Of a stretch of DNA of 64,000 nucleotides, positions 11,054-22,094 are shown in pieces; within the stretch, counting starts at the first letter, position 1; the number at the start of each line of letters is the position of its first letter. Origin of the DNA: Ophiura sarsii (taxonomy: Eukaryota > Echinodermata > Ophiuroidea > Amphilepidida > Ophiuridae). The DNA lies in contig CM069459.1 in the NCBI GenBank assembly GCA_035610835.1, positions 54,293,316 to 54,357,315 of the forward strand. The letters run 5' to 3'. The notes under the pieces are model-generated. The model was given only the letters and a program-made list of their open reading frames with translations, searched no databases and was not told where the DNA came from. Position numbers and translations under genes: made by a program.

Positions 11054-11899
11054 CTTTTAGCTCTTTCGAATCCAATATATCCTGCTTCATTGTCACTGTT
11101 TGTTCTGCAGTCACGGTTTCAGTTAGTGCAGCCGTCGGTGTATAACTCACTGCTACCGTCTGGACTTCAGTTCTGTCAGGTGGTTCTGTAACTATTACAG
11201 TCGGCGAACTAGTGGTTGCAGCTCTCAGTGATCCTGACGTGACGCCACCGTCTATAACTAGTGCAGCCGTCGGTGAATAACTCACTGCTACTGTCTGGAC
11301 TCCAGTTCTGTCAGGAGGTTCAGTAACTATTACAGTCGTAGAACTAGTGGTTGCACCTGTCGATGATCCTGACGTGACGCCACCGTCTATAACTGGTGCA
11401 GCCGTCGGTGTATCACTCACTGCTACTGTCTGGACTCCAGTTCTGTCAGGTGGTGGTTCAGTAGCTATTACAGTCGTAGAACTAGTTGTTGCACCTGTCG
11501 ATGATCCTGACGTGACGCCACCGTCTATAAATAGTGCAGCCGTCGGTGAATCACTCACTGCTACTGTCTGGACTCCAGTTCTGTCAGGTGGAGGTTCAGT
11601 AGCTATTACAGTCGTAGAACTAGTTGTTGCACCTGTCGATGATCCTGACGTGACGCCACCGTCTATAACTGGTGCAGCCGTCGGTGTATCACTCACTGCT
11701 ACTGTCTGGACTCCAGTTCTGCCAGGTGGTGGTTCAGTAGCTATTACAGTCGTAGAACTAGTTGTTGCACCTGTCGATGATCCTGACGTGACGCCACCGC
11801 TTATAGTTGTACCTCCAGTTAGTGCGCCAGTCGATGGTAAACCACTCGGTTGACTCGTCGGCGCTTCGGTAGTCTCCTCTCCCGTAGTTGAAACCATAT
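11054..11899 (-). CDS. Gene B mucin-like exon with five Thr/Ser/Pro repeats
   Basis: Large minus-strand exon of 846 bp (282 codons), phase 1 at both ends, with acceptor ...aaaatctaaag and donor CTAAAAG followed by GTATAC. After an N-terminal stretch (MVSTTGEETTEAPTSQPSG) come five tandem units of 45-46 residues of the form GGVTSGSSTGATTSSTTVI, then TEPPPDRTGVQTVAVSDTPTA. It ends with a non-repeat tail TETVTAEQTVTMKQDILDSK. High Thr/Ser/Pro with few bulky residues is typical of heavily O-glycosylated extracellular stalks. Units 4 and 5 differ by TEPPD and VSY variants. The preceding F5/8C exon ends in phase 1, so the module can be spliced in frame. The repeat also leaves the opposite strand open, which I treat as a shadow. 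Confidence 0.75.
11128..11815. repeat. Coding tandem repeat, 135-138 bp x 5
   Basis: DNA view of the mucin-like repeat. The units begin around 'ctgacgtgacgccaccg' and differ mostly by single bases and by gain or loss of one Pro codon, consistent with unequal exchange or slippage within the exon. Confidence 0.85.
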
Positions 11900-12427
11900 C
11901 TTTAGATTTTGTTGTATGTAAAGAACAAATAGTCAACAGAATTTAAGGAGATTAATAAACTGAGTGATTAAAAATCAAATTGGTAAATCTCTGCAAATAG
12001 TTATGATGGGCCAATCAATTGGTTCAATGCAACTCATAGAACATGAATATTACAAGAAACACAAATGGGCAGGGCTTAAAAAAGCCAATGAAAGTGTCAT
12101 AAGAATAAGATTAAACCCAAGCATGTTGATGCTAAAACAATCCGGGGATTTATGTTGCGTTTCAAATAATGTCGTATCTACAATGTACGTCCTATCTCTA
12201 AACAATATTTCTAATTCGATTGCCGTATTATCACGTAAGCTGTTTCATTTAGTTTGTATCCAGCACTTCAGTTTAATTATGTAATTTTCGTTTGTTCAGT
12301 TGCCTCGATGCCGAGCCATGATCATGATGATTGCTGTTACTGTTCATAAAATGAAATCGACTGTAGGGTGACGTTCTGGAATCTCTTCCCTCAGTCTAAT
12401 GCAGTGTGCATTATTAGTCGTGATGCA

Positions 12428-12458
12428 GCAACCTGATCAGCAATGCTGATCAGGTTGC
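12428..12458. repeat. Hairpin, 14-bp perfect arms
   Basis: GCAACCTGATCAGC (12428-12441), loop AAT, exact complement (12445-12458). It lies in the intron upstream of the mucin-like exon. Confidence 0.9.
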
Positions 12459-12578
12459 CATAGAGTTCGGATTTTTTCTCTCAATCGCCTCTTAGAACAT
12501 CTTGGGATGAGTTGTGGTGTACGACTGATTCCATTGACAAACAATTACGAAGACTACTTTGATGAAACGTCAGTTTAA

Positions 12579-12771
12579 CACTTTCCACGTGGTTTCACAA
12601 AATTTTTGAATTTCATTACCATGTTTGGAATCGCCATGTGAAATGCATTGAAATAAGTAGAAATATGCCTAGTATTAGTTCAGTACATCTTGAGATAGAC
12701 TTTGAAAGTTAGGAAAGGTTTCTGAAAAATCTATTTTGTATATGTATAGCATATTGGCCGCGTGGAAAGTG
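12579..12771. mobile_element. TTAA-flanked MITE (CACTTTCCACGCGG family), 193 bp
   Basis: TTAA at 12575-12578 and 12772-12775. Ends CACTTTCCACGTGG and CCGCGTGGAAAGTG are inverse. It is shorter than the usual length of about 240 bp because the subterminal GTCTGCAGAC palindrome is missing. Confidence 0.9.
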
Positions 12772-12775
12772 TTAA

Positions 12776-13590
12776 GTTCACTACAGGGTATCTCATTAAA
12801 AATTACAACGTGAATTTGAGTGATTATAACTTCTTAAATATGTGTCGTAAATAAACAATTAAAAGTCAGATTTAATTGATATCTGAAGAAAACCACATTT
12901 GGTTTACTTCAGTAGTTTATACGGAGAAATGAGCGATTACGCAACAGTAGTCAGGAAACACTTCCATCTAAGTCTGCACATTTTACAGATTTTTACTTGC
13001 GCAGGTAGTTACTTGCTCATCAATCAGTTTTCAATTAGCCAGTACAGTTTAATAATAATTATGATCAAAGCTTTTCTTCATGTTATAAGAGTACTGAGTA
13101 ATCAATAGTAACATTCAGAACGACCAGAAACGAAAACAAGTTTTTGTTTTCAATTGCGATAATAAGTTGACCTTGATATGCAAAATATGAGTTCAGCCTT
13201 TGATTTTATCTAGTAGAAAATATGAAGATAATTTCCCTGTTTTATCGCGTTAAAATGTGATTTTTCATGATTTTGGCGGTAAATTTTTTTTTGGGCACTT
13301 TTTGGTCTGTAACTCAAAAAATAAAAAAGCTATTAAAAAATAAAAAAAGCTCCTGGGGAATGTTATCAGGATTATCATAAAACTAGTATGACAAAATTTA
13401 ACAAAATATATTTTGAGTTATCTTTTCCAAACCTAAAATAGGTCAAAAAACGTGTTTTTTATAATTTCCAAAATGGTCAATTTCATTATCATGGTTGGAT
13501 TCATTGAACCCTTTTCTGCAAAAAACTGTGTACGTTTATAAAGAAGGGGGTGATGAGGGGTGAACTCTCAACATTAGAACTAGAAAAATA
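12776..13590. other. Intergenic or intronic AT-rich stretch
   Basis: It holds a single mariner-like terminus (tacagggtatctcat at 12784) without a visible partner, and otherwise no recognised feature. Confidence 0.4.
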
Positions 13591-13615
13591 AGTTAATGAA
13601 TGTTATATTTGCCCT

Positions 13616-13830
13616 TGCAAACTACAGAGGCATCAGTATGTTGCTTAACAGGATTAGACCGCATATAGATAGCAAACTGAGACCAAACCATTGTGGCTTT
13701 AGAGAAAACAGATCCACAGTGAGCCAGATTATTGCACTCCGCAGAATAATTGAAGGGATACACGACAAAAACCTAACAGCAATAATAACATACATAAACT
13801 TCAAGAAATAATTTGATACGACCGGGAAAG
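13616..13830 (+). pseudogene. Non-LTR retrotransposon reverse transcriptase fragment
   Basis: The peptide ANYRGISMLLNRIRPHIDSK, then LRPNHCGFRENRSTVSQIIA and LRRIIEGIHDKNLTAIITYI, shows the conserved RT finger motifs (NYRGIS, RPNxCGFRxNRST, LRRI, FKK). The usual segment of about a dozen residues between NYRGIS and LLNRI is missing. The frame ends in a stop exactly where 'FKKAFDT' is expected (FKK-stop-FDT). A poly-C tract follows immediately. It is a dead LINE piece of under 220 bp, and the clade cannot be assigned safely. Confidence 0.85.
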
Positions 13831-13841
13831 GTATCGCCAGC

Positions 13842-13888
13842 CCCCCCCCCCCCACCCCCACCCCCCCCCCCCCCCCCCCCCCCCCCCG
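13842..13888. repeat. Poly-C tract
   Basis: Long C run interrupted by two A and one G. It immediately follows the LINE fragment. Confidence 0.9.
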
Positions 13889-13999
13889 CCCTTCCCTGTG
13901 ACTTTGGGTGAATTGCGCCTATTTGAAGAATCTAAAGGATTTACTTATATATCATATAAATGATAATTTGTCCAGGAATTATACAAATACAAAATAGCA

Positions 14000-14160
14000 A
14001 GGTCTATCTCAAGGATTACTGAATCAATACTAGGCATGTGTATACTTATGTTAATGCATTTCGCATGGTGATTCCATACGTTGTGAAGAGATTCAATACA
14101 TTTGACATTTTATAACATTTTATGCAATTTTGGAAAACGCTACACGCATTAAGTTTAGGA
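14000..14160. mobile_element. TTAA-MITE (CACTTTCC family), eroded fragment
   Basis: It shares 'caaggtctatctcaaggattactgaatcaatactaggcatg', 'gcatggtgattcca' and 'gacatttt..aacattttatg' with the family (compare 50075-50215) but has lost both termini. Confidence 0.55.
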
Positions 14161-14211
14161 TGCGACGGCATTCGGTGGAATGAACGATACAGCTGCGCCA
14201 TTTTTTACGTT

Positions 14212-15040
14212 AAGGACGTTTTTGATTTGATTTTTTGAATTTTGTGAGTGCTGTAATTATTGAACTATTAATCAAATGCATATAAAAGTATACATTTTTG
14301 GAAAGGAAATGGATCAGAGAATCCAAATTTGGCGTCAATTTTGACCAAAAAAATAGATTTTTTGAGAAAATCACAAAATTCACTTTTTTGACCCAAATTT
14401 TTTTGAACAAAGCTAAAAAAATAATTTTGAGTCAAAAATTTCAAAATCACTTTATAATGATGTTAAGATACTAATGAAGGGACGATTTTTTTTAATTTTA
14501 AACCTAATCTAATATTTTTGAAAATTTTGACCAAAAAGTGCCAAAAAACGTGAAAAAATGGATTTTTATTTTTTTTAACACTTTTTTGTGAAAATTTCAA
14601 AAAATATTGGATTAGGTTTAAAAAATAAGAAATCGTCCCTTCATTAGTGTCTTAACATCATCATCAAGTGATTTGGGCATTTTTAACTCAAAATTATGTT
14701 TGTTAGCTTTGTTCAAAAAAATTGGGTCAATTATGTTTGTTAGCTTTGTTCAAAAAAATATGTGTTTTTATCTTTTGTGTTTATTAGCCTTCATTTTAAC
14801 GTTAAATCCCGGTCCCCATATCAGCCGGGCATATGGATGTCCCAGAAATGATATGATTGGGTCAAAAAAGTGATTTTTTGTGATTTTCTCAAAAAATCAA
14901 CATTTTTGGTCAAAATTGATGCCAAATTTGGATTCTCTGATCCATTTCCTTTCCAAAAAGGTATACTTTTATACACATTTGAGTCATGGTTCAATAATTA
15001 CAGCACTAACCAAATTCAACAAAAAACTTCCTTAATTCCC
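14212..15040. mobile_element. Foldback (long inverted repeat) element, copy 1
   Basis: The left arm (14212-14550) and right arm (14590-15040) are imperfect reverse complements over about 300 bp, from 'agtgctgtaattattgaac' at 14247 to 'gttcaataattacagcact' at 14989-15007. The right arm carries a private insertion of about 150 bp near 14730-14870. Copy 2 starts at 21203 and lacks the outermost left bases. A half copy lies at 38866-39200. Confidence 0.75.
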
Positions 15041-15164
15041 CCTTAGGGTCGAAAGAAAAAATACAATTTTTTTCCTTCTTCCACTCTTGTTTTCGTTGTT
15101 TTTTTTCCTCCATTTTTTGTCGGTAAGGCCCATGATACTCCCATGGGTACTACTTGCATTGTTG

Positions 15165-15240
15165 CAATGGTCAGGCGCGGATCCAGGAATTTTGTTAGGG
15201 GGGGGGGGTGGGGGGGGGGGGGGGGGGGGGGGGCAAATAT
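15165..15240. repeat. hAT-like terminus 'GCGCGGATCCAGG' with poly-G tract
   Basis: tcaggcgcggatccaggaat leads into a G run interrupted by one T (15200-15233). The same arrangement is at 21968-22008 in unit 2, with a shorter G run. Confidence 0.6.
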
Positions 15241-15314
15241 TTGAATAGTCCAGCCAAAGTGTGTCGAATCTTCTGTTGGATACCAATTACTAGACTCACA
15301 TGACAATATCTTAC

Positions 15315-15444
15315 CTTCACACCCCAGTATTTCAAACCGCAGGCTTATGAGGTTGTTCCACTCAGTAGGACGTATTCTGATACGAATTACCCGAACCTTA
15401 GACGGGAATAAGCTTGTAACGTAACTATTTCTGTCTGAATTTCC
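15315..15444 (-). CDS. Gene B F5/8C domain, second exon (unit 1, intact)
   Basis: Exon of 130 bp with acceptor ...aggtcattcag and donor TGTGAAG followed by GTAAGA. It starts in phase 0, matching the phase-0 donor of 17423, and ends in phase 1. The peptide GNSDRNSYVTSLFPSKVRVI followed by RIRIRPTEWNNLISLRFEIL and GCE is the classic C-terminal half of an F5/8 type C (discoidin) domain: GNxDR, an RxIRIxP strand, then ISLRFEILGC with the closing Cys. Together with 17423-17742 it makes 150 codons, a normal domain length, and a symmetric phase 1-1 module. F5/8C domains bind glycans, phospholipids or proteins outside the cell. Confidence 0.87.
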
Positions 15445-15545
15445 CTGAATGACCTATATTTATTATGGTAATATTAGGAAGAAAAAAAGTGCATTATTAT
15501 GTCATTAATCTTAGGTATATTATAGGCCAAACTAGTGACATAACC

Positions 15546-15572
15546 CCCACCCCCCCCCCCCCCCCCTCCCCG
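15546..15572. repeat. Poly-C tract
   Basis: Intronic C run with single interruptions. The unit 2 equivalent at 22322-22344 is pure C over a shorter length, which shows rapid homopolymer drift. Confidence 0.9.
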
Positions 15573-16049
15573 GCCTAAAATAAGGATCTTGAAGTAACAA
15601 TCTTGACTGCACATTTCTTTGGCAACTGTGACACCAACGCCCTGTGAAGCTTTTTTACCAACATTGAACTTAGTCCGCTAAAACACATTATTCGCTAAAG
15701 TCATAAGTTAGGCCTATAGATGATATAAATATTGTATAGGACTAGGCCTATGTGTTTACAACGCATGATACATGTTCCAAGATATTAAGGGCAGATCTAG
15801 GATTTTCAAGAGGAGGGGATTTTTTTAAACTGAATTTTGCGAGCGCGGGGACACGAGTATCCGGGGGTCCAGGGGAGGCTGTCCACCTGCGGGGGTTTAG
15901 AGGGGGCATAGCCCCTTCGCTATGGGACATTTTATGAATTTAGTCCGCTAAATCCCTTTTTTTTTAAACTATTAAACATCCTTTCCTGAAATCTCATCTA
16001 AATCAATAACACTTAAAATTGTAAGTTATAATGTTGACATACGCTCGTA

Positions 16050-16445
16050 TTCTTGTACTTCTTCTGTTTGGTAACGTTATCATATGTAGTTATAAATAGA
16101 AAGACAACACATTATTTGGTTTTGGTTTTAATTATCGTTTCACAAAATGAAGTCCAACTTGATATGATTAGCAATGGGCGGGGGTTGAAAGGGGGCAGAG
16201 CCCCCTGCCGTGGATTTAAAAAAAATAAGTCCATTAAAAACACTATTTTCTTGTACTTCTTCTGTTTGGTAACGTTATCATATGTAGTTATAAATAGAAA
16301 GACAACACATTATTTGGTTTTGGATTTAATTATCGTTTCACAAAATGAAGTCCAACTTGATATGATTAGCAATGGGCGGGGGTTGAAAGGGGGCAGAGCC
16401 CCCTGCCGTGGATTAAAAAAAATTAAGTCCATTAAAAACACCATT
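16050..16445. repeat. 199-bp tandem duplication private to unit 1
   Basis: The segment from 'ttcttgtacttcttctg' through 'gggggcagagccccctgccg' occurs twice in a row here. The homologous place in unit 2 (22838-23035) has one copy. It arose after, or was lost since, the 7-kb duplication. Confidence 0.9.
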
Positions 16446-17422
16446 TTAGCTGTATTTTTCCTTCAAAAATACTCTAAATCCTCAATAAGTTACTCGATCA
16501 GAATAATATGAAATTCTTTAGTAGGATCTTAATTACCATTGCTATGTGTGAGCCATGGTTTAGTTCCGATCATCCAAGGTTATGTTATACTTCTGGACTT
16601 TGAACTAATAGTAAAAAATGAATTTCATACACTATTGTACCGTATCTTTTAGTTATGTCTCTTGATATATAGGCCTATTGTTATATCTGGTTTTGCTTCT
16701 CTTTTTTAGTTTATTTACATTATTGGCAATCATTAGAAAGTAATTGATTGAAACTGATACTTTGTTGCTTTTTTATGACAACTTGAGTAATGGTTCAATC
16801 GGTAGTTCTACATAGATGTTTCATTGTTTACCACAACCTATAAAATTACCAAGAATGTGCATATTTTCTTCATGAAAGATCTTCATCGACACCAAAAATG
16901 TGCTTGTGATTATTCTAGAGATGTGTCTTTTTGTAAAGCTTGTTTTGCAGTAAACACAATTAAAACCAACTATTATGGAAGCTTCAAAGATGTAACTCTT
17001 GATTTTTGCTGATCATTTTGTACACATTCTCATTACATGTATCTGGAGAAATGTTACACAAATCATATTACAAACTTCTGCCAATAGGCTAAATGTCAAC
17101 ACCAACAAAATTGTATGGCTTCTTCGCATTAAAACACACTACCTGTATGACATATTCATGGGCAATGCATTCAATGGCAGAAAGGTGAGGAGGCACATTT
17201 ATATTTCTGAATTTATCATTTAATGCGTTCATGAACAATTTCAGTTTTTATTATTGAATGCTACGAGTTGTGTGCCAACACTTGAACTGCACATATTTTG
17301 GATTTCTACTGCACATTTTCCAATCTCAGCTGCACGTATGTGCTTGACAGCAAACTTATTTTAGGGGCCTGATGTAATTGTGTGGAAAAACTGAATTTAT
17401 CACCGAATCAACTTCATCTCAC

Positions 17423-17742
17423 CATATCATTCTGGTTTTCATCCTTAACATTCTGCCAATTAGAACTGTCATCGAATCCATATTGAACCTTGTATGCGGT
17501 TACCCAGTTATCATAGGAATAGGGACCACCTTGTAATACTATTCCCGCAACATATTTTTGTGTATCAAAGTCCACCTGTATCCATTGCTCGAGGTTAGAT
17601 TCTCCTGCTGCCCAACAGCTCTGACCATCCAATCTCCCTTCAGTCGTATCATAATTGTTACTACTGGTATAAACACTCGACGACGTTAACTGGCTGTCTT
17701 CTATCCTTCCATCTTTCATTCCAAGTGGGTTATTACAACCAT
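17423..17742 (-). CDS. Gene B F5/8C domain, first exon (unit 1)
   Basis: Exon of 320 bp with acceptor ...cagtttcag and donor GATATG followed by GTGAGA, starting in phase 1 and ending in phase 0. The peptide starts GCNNPLGMKDGRIEDSQLTS, the standard N-terminus of an F5/8C domain (Cys, PLGMxxGxI). It continues through CWAAGESNLEQWIQVDFDTQ and VAGIVLQGGPYSYDNWVTAY to KVQYGFDDSSNWQNVKD, which are the WIQVD, VxGIxxQG, WVTxYKVxYS and W blocks of the family. The second half is the exon at 15315-15444. The two differences from the unit 2 exon that I noticed are GGP versus GSP and FDD versus FND. Confidence 0.92.
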
Positions 17743-17818
17743 CTGAAACTGAAAAACGTTATGATATAGAATAATAATTATATGGATACACATTTTTTAA
17801 ATAGAATTGATAAAATAC

Positions 17819-17821
17819 ATA
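17819..17821. other. Empty insertion site (ATA) in unit 1
   Basis: It reads 'aaaatacatagagtgctc', the uninterrupted counterpart of the site that holds the 453-bp element at 24411-24863 in unit 2. Confidence 0.9.
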
Positions 17822-18224
17822 GAGTGCTCAAATAATGTTCCAGGTAATAATGCTCATTGCTTCAAGGGTATATAGGTATATTAAATGATAGAATTATGAT
17901 AAACACTGTTAAAAAGATATTGCCCATGTAGCCTAGGACATGTAACCGAATAAAAGGGTGTACCTAGACAAAATTGCAACATAAACCATTTTTGATGTAA
18001 TTGTTTCAAAATGCTCTTCCGAACATTATATTAAAAATCGATACAATTTGAAGTTGGGGAAAGAATGCTAATTTGCATAACAATATAATGGGTATATTTA
18101 GCCATATTAGTCGGGTAAATACAGGGGTTACCGTGCAACCCCACCACCCAGGACTCCCCCAAACTAACTTTCTTGACTCTTTTCATGGTCCTAAAACATA
18201 TTCAGGATGTTATCAAAAACAATT

Positions 18225-18910
18225 TCGTGTTATTCAAGATGGCGTCCAAAATGGCCGCCAAAACTGGTCAAATTTCATAAAATGACGTATAGCAATCAAA
18301 ATGCGTGGTGAAAGGAAAGTTGTAATAGTGGGATGTATGTATTAGACCCCTAAGACACTCATATCCTGTAATTTTGCTTTGTTAACATACCTAAATCCAA
18401 GATGGCTACTAAAATGGCCGCCAAAATGGTAAAATTCCATAGAATTCCATATATCAACCAAAATGTATGATCAGAGTATAGTTTTAACAATGACATGTAT
18501 GTCTTAGACCACTAGAAAGTCATATCCAGTATTTTTGCTTTGTTAACATACTTTAAATCCAAAATGTCCGCCAAAGTGAAGGTCAAAATTCCATAAAATT
18601 GCACAATATCATCCAAAATGTATGATGAAAACATAGTTGTAATAATGGGAAGTATTAGACCACTAGTAACTCATGTCAAATATGTTTGCTTAGTTAACAT
18701 ACTTAAAATCCAAAATGGCTGCCAAAACGGCCCCATATTGGGTCCCAAAATGGTTGCAAAAAAAGTCAAATTCCATAAAATGGGATAATATCAACCAAAA
18801 TGTACAATGAAAGTATAGTTTTAACAATGGGATGTTCGTTTTAGACCACTAGTAACTCATATCCAGTATGTTCGCTTTGTAATGACATACCTTTAAACCA
18901 AGATGGCTGC
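18225..18910. repeat. Tandem repeat rich in AARATGGCNGCC motifs, unit about 160-170 bp
   Basis: Four or so diverged units, each with 'ccaagatggct..caaaatggccgcc', 'tccataaaat', 'atcaaccaaaatgtatgat' and 'gctttgttaacatac'. Inverted counterparts lie at 20080-20450, so the block also has an inverted-arm structure. The duplicate of this block is at 25265-25975, with arms at 27125-27495. Confidence 0.8.
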
Positions 18911-18941
18911 CAAAATGGCCGTTGTAAAAATAGTCTATCAG

Positions 18942-19020
18942 AGTATTATTATAATAATAATAATCAGTATTTATATAGCGCCTTTTCCAAAGGGCTCAAA
19001 GCGCTATACTTTTGCAGTGC
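18942..19020. repeat. SINE 3'-end remnant
   Basis: 'ataataataat..agtatttatatagcgccttttcc...aaagcgctatac' is the conserved tail seen in several tRNA-derived SINEs. The duplicate is at 25985-26058. Confidence 0.5.
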
Positions 19021-20518
19021 ATTCACTGCTAAGCTATTGCTTTTCGATATGAGATCCACCTCTGACAATTTTGATTATGTATGACTTTTCAAAATGGCTG
19101 CCAGATGGTTAAGTTGATGTTAAATGATTTTTTTTTTAATATTGTAAATGCCTATACTAATATGACTATAATACCACTTAATCTATGGACAGCATTCGCT
19201 ATATTTCTATGATAAAGCCTAGGGCTGTATATCTAGTTTAAGTATTTAAAAATATCCGTTAGGTTGCAAAGGTTAAAATAACTGAAAAGCAGTATTAGTT
19301 TATCATTAGTGTTACATTAGAAATGACCAAATTATTATATATAGGAGCCTATATCTTTTAATCCGCCAAGTAAACGTATTTGTACATGAGTAACATGACA
19401 CGATATGAGTGAATGAATTTTGACAATGTAATGTTATTAAGATGGGCATCATAATGCCCATATAATTAGAATTACCTGAAATGGACAATAAAATTACCTC
19501 CAAATGGTCAAAACAATTACCAAGGTGGCCAGTATTGATCTTGATATGGTCAGAAATAGCTGATTCGACATCATCCAGTACTAACTAAATACCTGTATCT
19601 AACTTTCCGAACAGATCGGTCAGTGATGTTATGGTGTTAATTATTGACTTGAAAAACCTACCTTAGTAATTGAAAAATCCATCCAATAGGATCAACAAGC
19701 AGTTAAAGTTGTCCAAACCAGTATTCATGGCCATTCATACATCGTGAGTTGTATGAATTTATCAATGAACATAATAATCAGAGATAGTATCCAATATCCT
19801 TTATAATATCTTAAAGAGTATGCAAATACGCTTACTGAGTAGATTAAAAGCTATAGATATAATAATTTATTAATAATGTAACACTTAAACCAATGAACTA
19901 ATACAGCTTTTAAGTTATTTTAACCAGCAATCCGGATATTTTATAAATACTCAAACTAGATCTACAGCCCCAAGGCTTTATGATATATAGTAAATTATAT
20001 CCCACTAGATTTGGAGTATTGGTATTATACAGTATGGTCATTTACAATACAAAACAATTGATTTAGGTCATTTAGTATCAACTTCAACCATCTGGCAGCC
20101 ATTTTGGAAAGTGATACCGATACAAATTGTCACAGAGGGGGGTCTCATACAATTAAAAGCAATAGTTTTGCAGTTTAGAACATAATACAAAATTGTATTT
20201 GGTGAATGCGATGCACTCTTATAGCCATTTTGGGGCCATTTTGGCGGCCACTTTGGTTATCAAGTATGTTAACAAAGCCAAAATACTGGATATTAGTTTC
20301 TAAGTGGTCTAACATACATTCCATTGTTAAAACTATACTCTGATTATACATGTTGGTTGATATATGCCATTTTATGTAATTTTACCATTTTTTGCGGCCA
20401 TTTTGGATTTTGGTATGTTAACAAAGCAAAACTACTGGATATTATTAGTTATTAAATTATTAACTTACTCAATATGTGGAAGCAGCACGATTTAGGGACG
20501 CACCATTAGATATCCAAG

Positions 20519-20735
20519 GGGGGGGGGGCATGGAAGTTGGGGATAGGCTGAATTTTTTTTCTTTCACCACCAGGGTTTAACACATTTTTTTTTGGCCAGT
20601 AGAGGCACATTCTTTTTGGCCAGTAGAGGTACATTTTTTTTTCATAGCCAAAGGAGGCAACTTTTTTTTTTCAAAGCCAAAGGAGGCAACTTTTTTTTCT
20701 TCAAAGCCAAAGGAGGCAACAATTTTTTTTAAGGT
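20519..20735. repeat. Poly-G run plus T-rich minisatellite, about 33-bp unit x 5
   Basis: Units are of the form 'gccaaaggaggcaac' or 'ggccagtagaggcacatt' followed by an oligo-T run. The counterpart is at 27559-27775. Confidence 0.8.
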
Positions 20736-22094
20736 GATTTATTTTCCTTCCATCAACCAAGATTTGAATGACGGCCAGATTCATAACTTTGTAGTTGAGC
20801 AATGAACATGTGGTACTAGGATCTGCATGTGTTTTACCGACAAACATTCTCTGATATAATGACATTTTGTGTGCCATTTTATGCTAAAACTGTCAAATTT
20901 GGTATAATACTAACTGATTTGGTATGAAAATGCGCGCTTGCGGGCAAAATTTAGCTGTTTTATGCTAAAAGGGTTAACATTTGGTCTAATTTAACCTAAT
21001 TTAGTAAGAAAATGTGCGCACAGCTCGGAGAAATTGCCTTTTTTATGCTAGAATTGTCTATTTTGTCTAATTTTAATTAAATTGAATTTATTTAGGGGGC
21101 AAGGTGGGGCAAAACAATATTTTTTTTGGAAGCTCTGGAAGCTCATGGTTTTCGGCGTTTTTAAGGCAAAGATTCAGCATTCTGAACCAAGAAGATTTAT
21201 TTAACTATTAATCAAATGCATATAAAAGTATACATTTTTGGAAAGGAAATGGATCAGAGAATCCAAATTTGGCGTCAATTTTGACCAAAAAAAGTAGATT
21301 TTTTGAGAAAATCACAAAATTCACTTTTTTGACCCAAATTTTTTTGAACAAAGCTAACAAAAATAATTTTCAGTCAACAATTTCAAAATAACTTTATAAT
21401 TATGTTAAGATACTAATGAAGGGACGATTTTTTTTTTTAAAAACCTAATCTAATATTTTTGAAAATTTTGACCAAAAAGTGCCAAAAAAACGTTTTTTTT
21501 TTAACACTTTTTTGTGAAAATTTCAAAAAATATTGGATTAGGTTTAAAAAATAAAAATCGTCCCTTCATTAGTGTCTTAACATCATCATCAAGTGATTTG
21601 GGCATTTTTAACTCAAAATTATGTTTGTTAGCTTTGTTCAAAAAAATTGGGTCAAAAAAAGTGTTTTTTTGTGATTTTCTCAAAAAATCAACATTTTTGG
21701 TCAAAATTGATGCCAAATTTGGATTCTCTGATCCATTTCCTTTCCAAAAAGGTATACTTTTATACACATTTGAGTCATGGTTCAATAATTACAGCACTAA
21801 CCAAATTCAACAAAAAACATCCTTAAGTCCCCCCCTAAAAGGGTCGAAAGAAAAAATACAATTTTTTTCCTTCTTCCACTCTTGTTTTCGTTGTTTTTTT
21901 TGCCTCCATTTGTTGTCGGTAAGGCCCATGATACTCCCATGGGTACTACTTGCATTGTTGCAATGGTCAGGCGCGGATCCAGGAATTTTGTTGGGGGGGG
22001 GGGGGGGGCAAATATTTGAATAGTCGAGCCAAAGTGTGTCGAATCTTCTGTTGGATACCAATTACGAGACTCACATGACAATATTATATCTTAC

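Larger units (their letters stand above)
14263..21202. repeat. Tandem segmental duplication, unit 1 (6.9 kb)
   Basis: It matches 21203-28238 nearly base for base, in direct orientation and head to tail. It includes the foldback element, one whole F5/8C domain (two exons) and the ATGGC-rich repeat arms. Private changes in this unit are an intact exon at 15315-15444, a 199-bp tandem duplication at 16050-16445, and absence of the 453-bp transposon found at 24411 in unit 2. Confidence 0.95.

Noticed and set aside
11347..11853. 168-codon plus-strand frame opposite the mucin-like exon
   Set aside because: It is the antisense of a tandem coding repeat. The minus strand has splice sites, phase continuity and mucin-like composition; the plus frame has none.
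21514..22023. 169-codon plus-strand frame
   Set aside because: It runs through the foldback arm and a poly-G tract; duplicated in part at 14673 with no conservation of frame.
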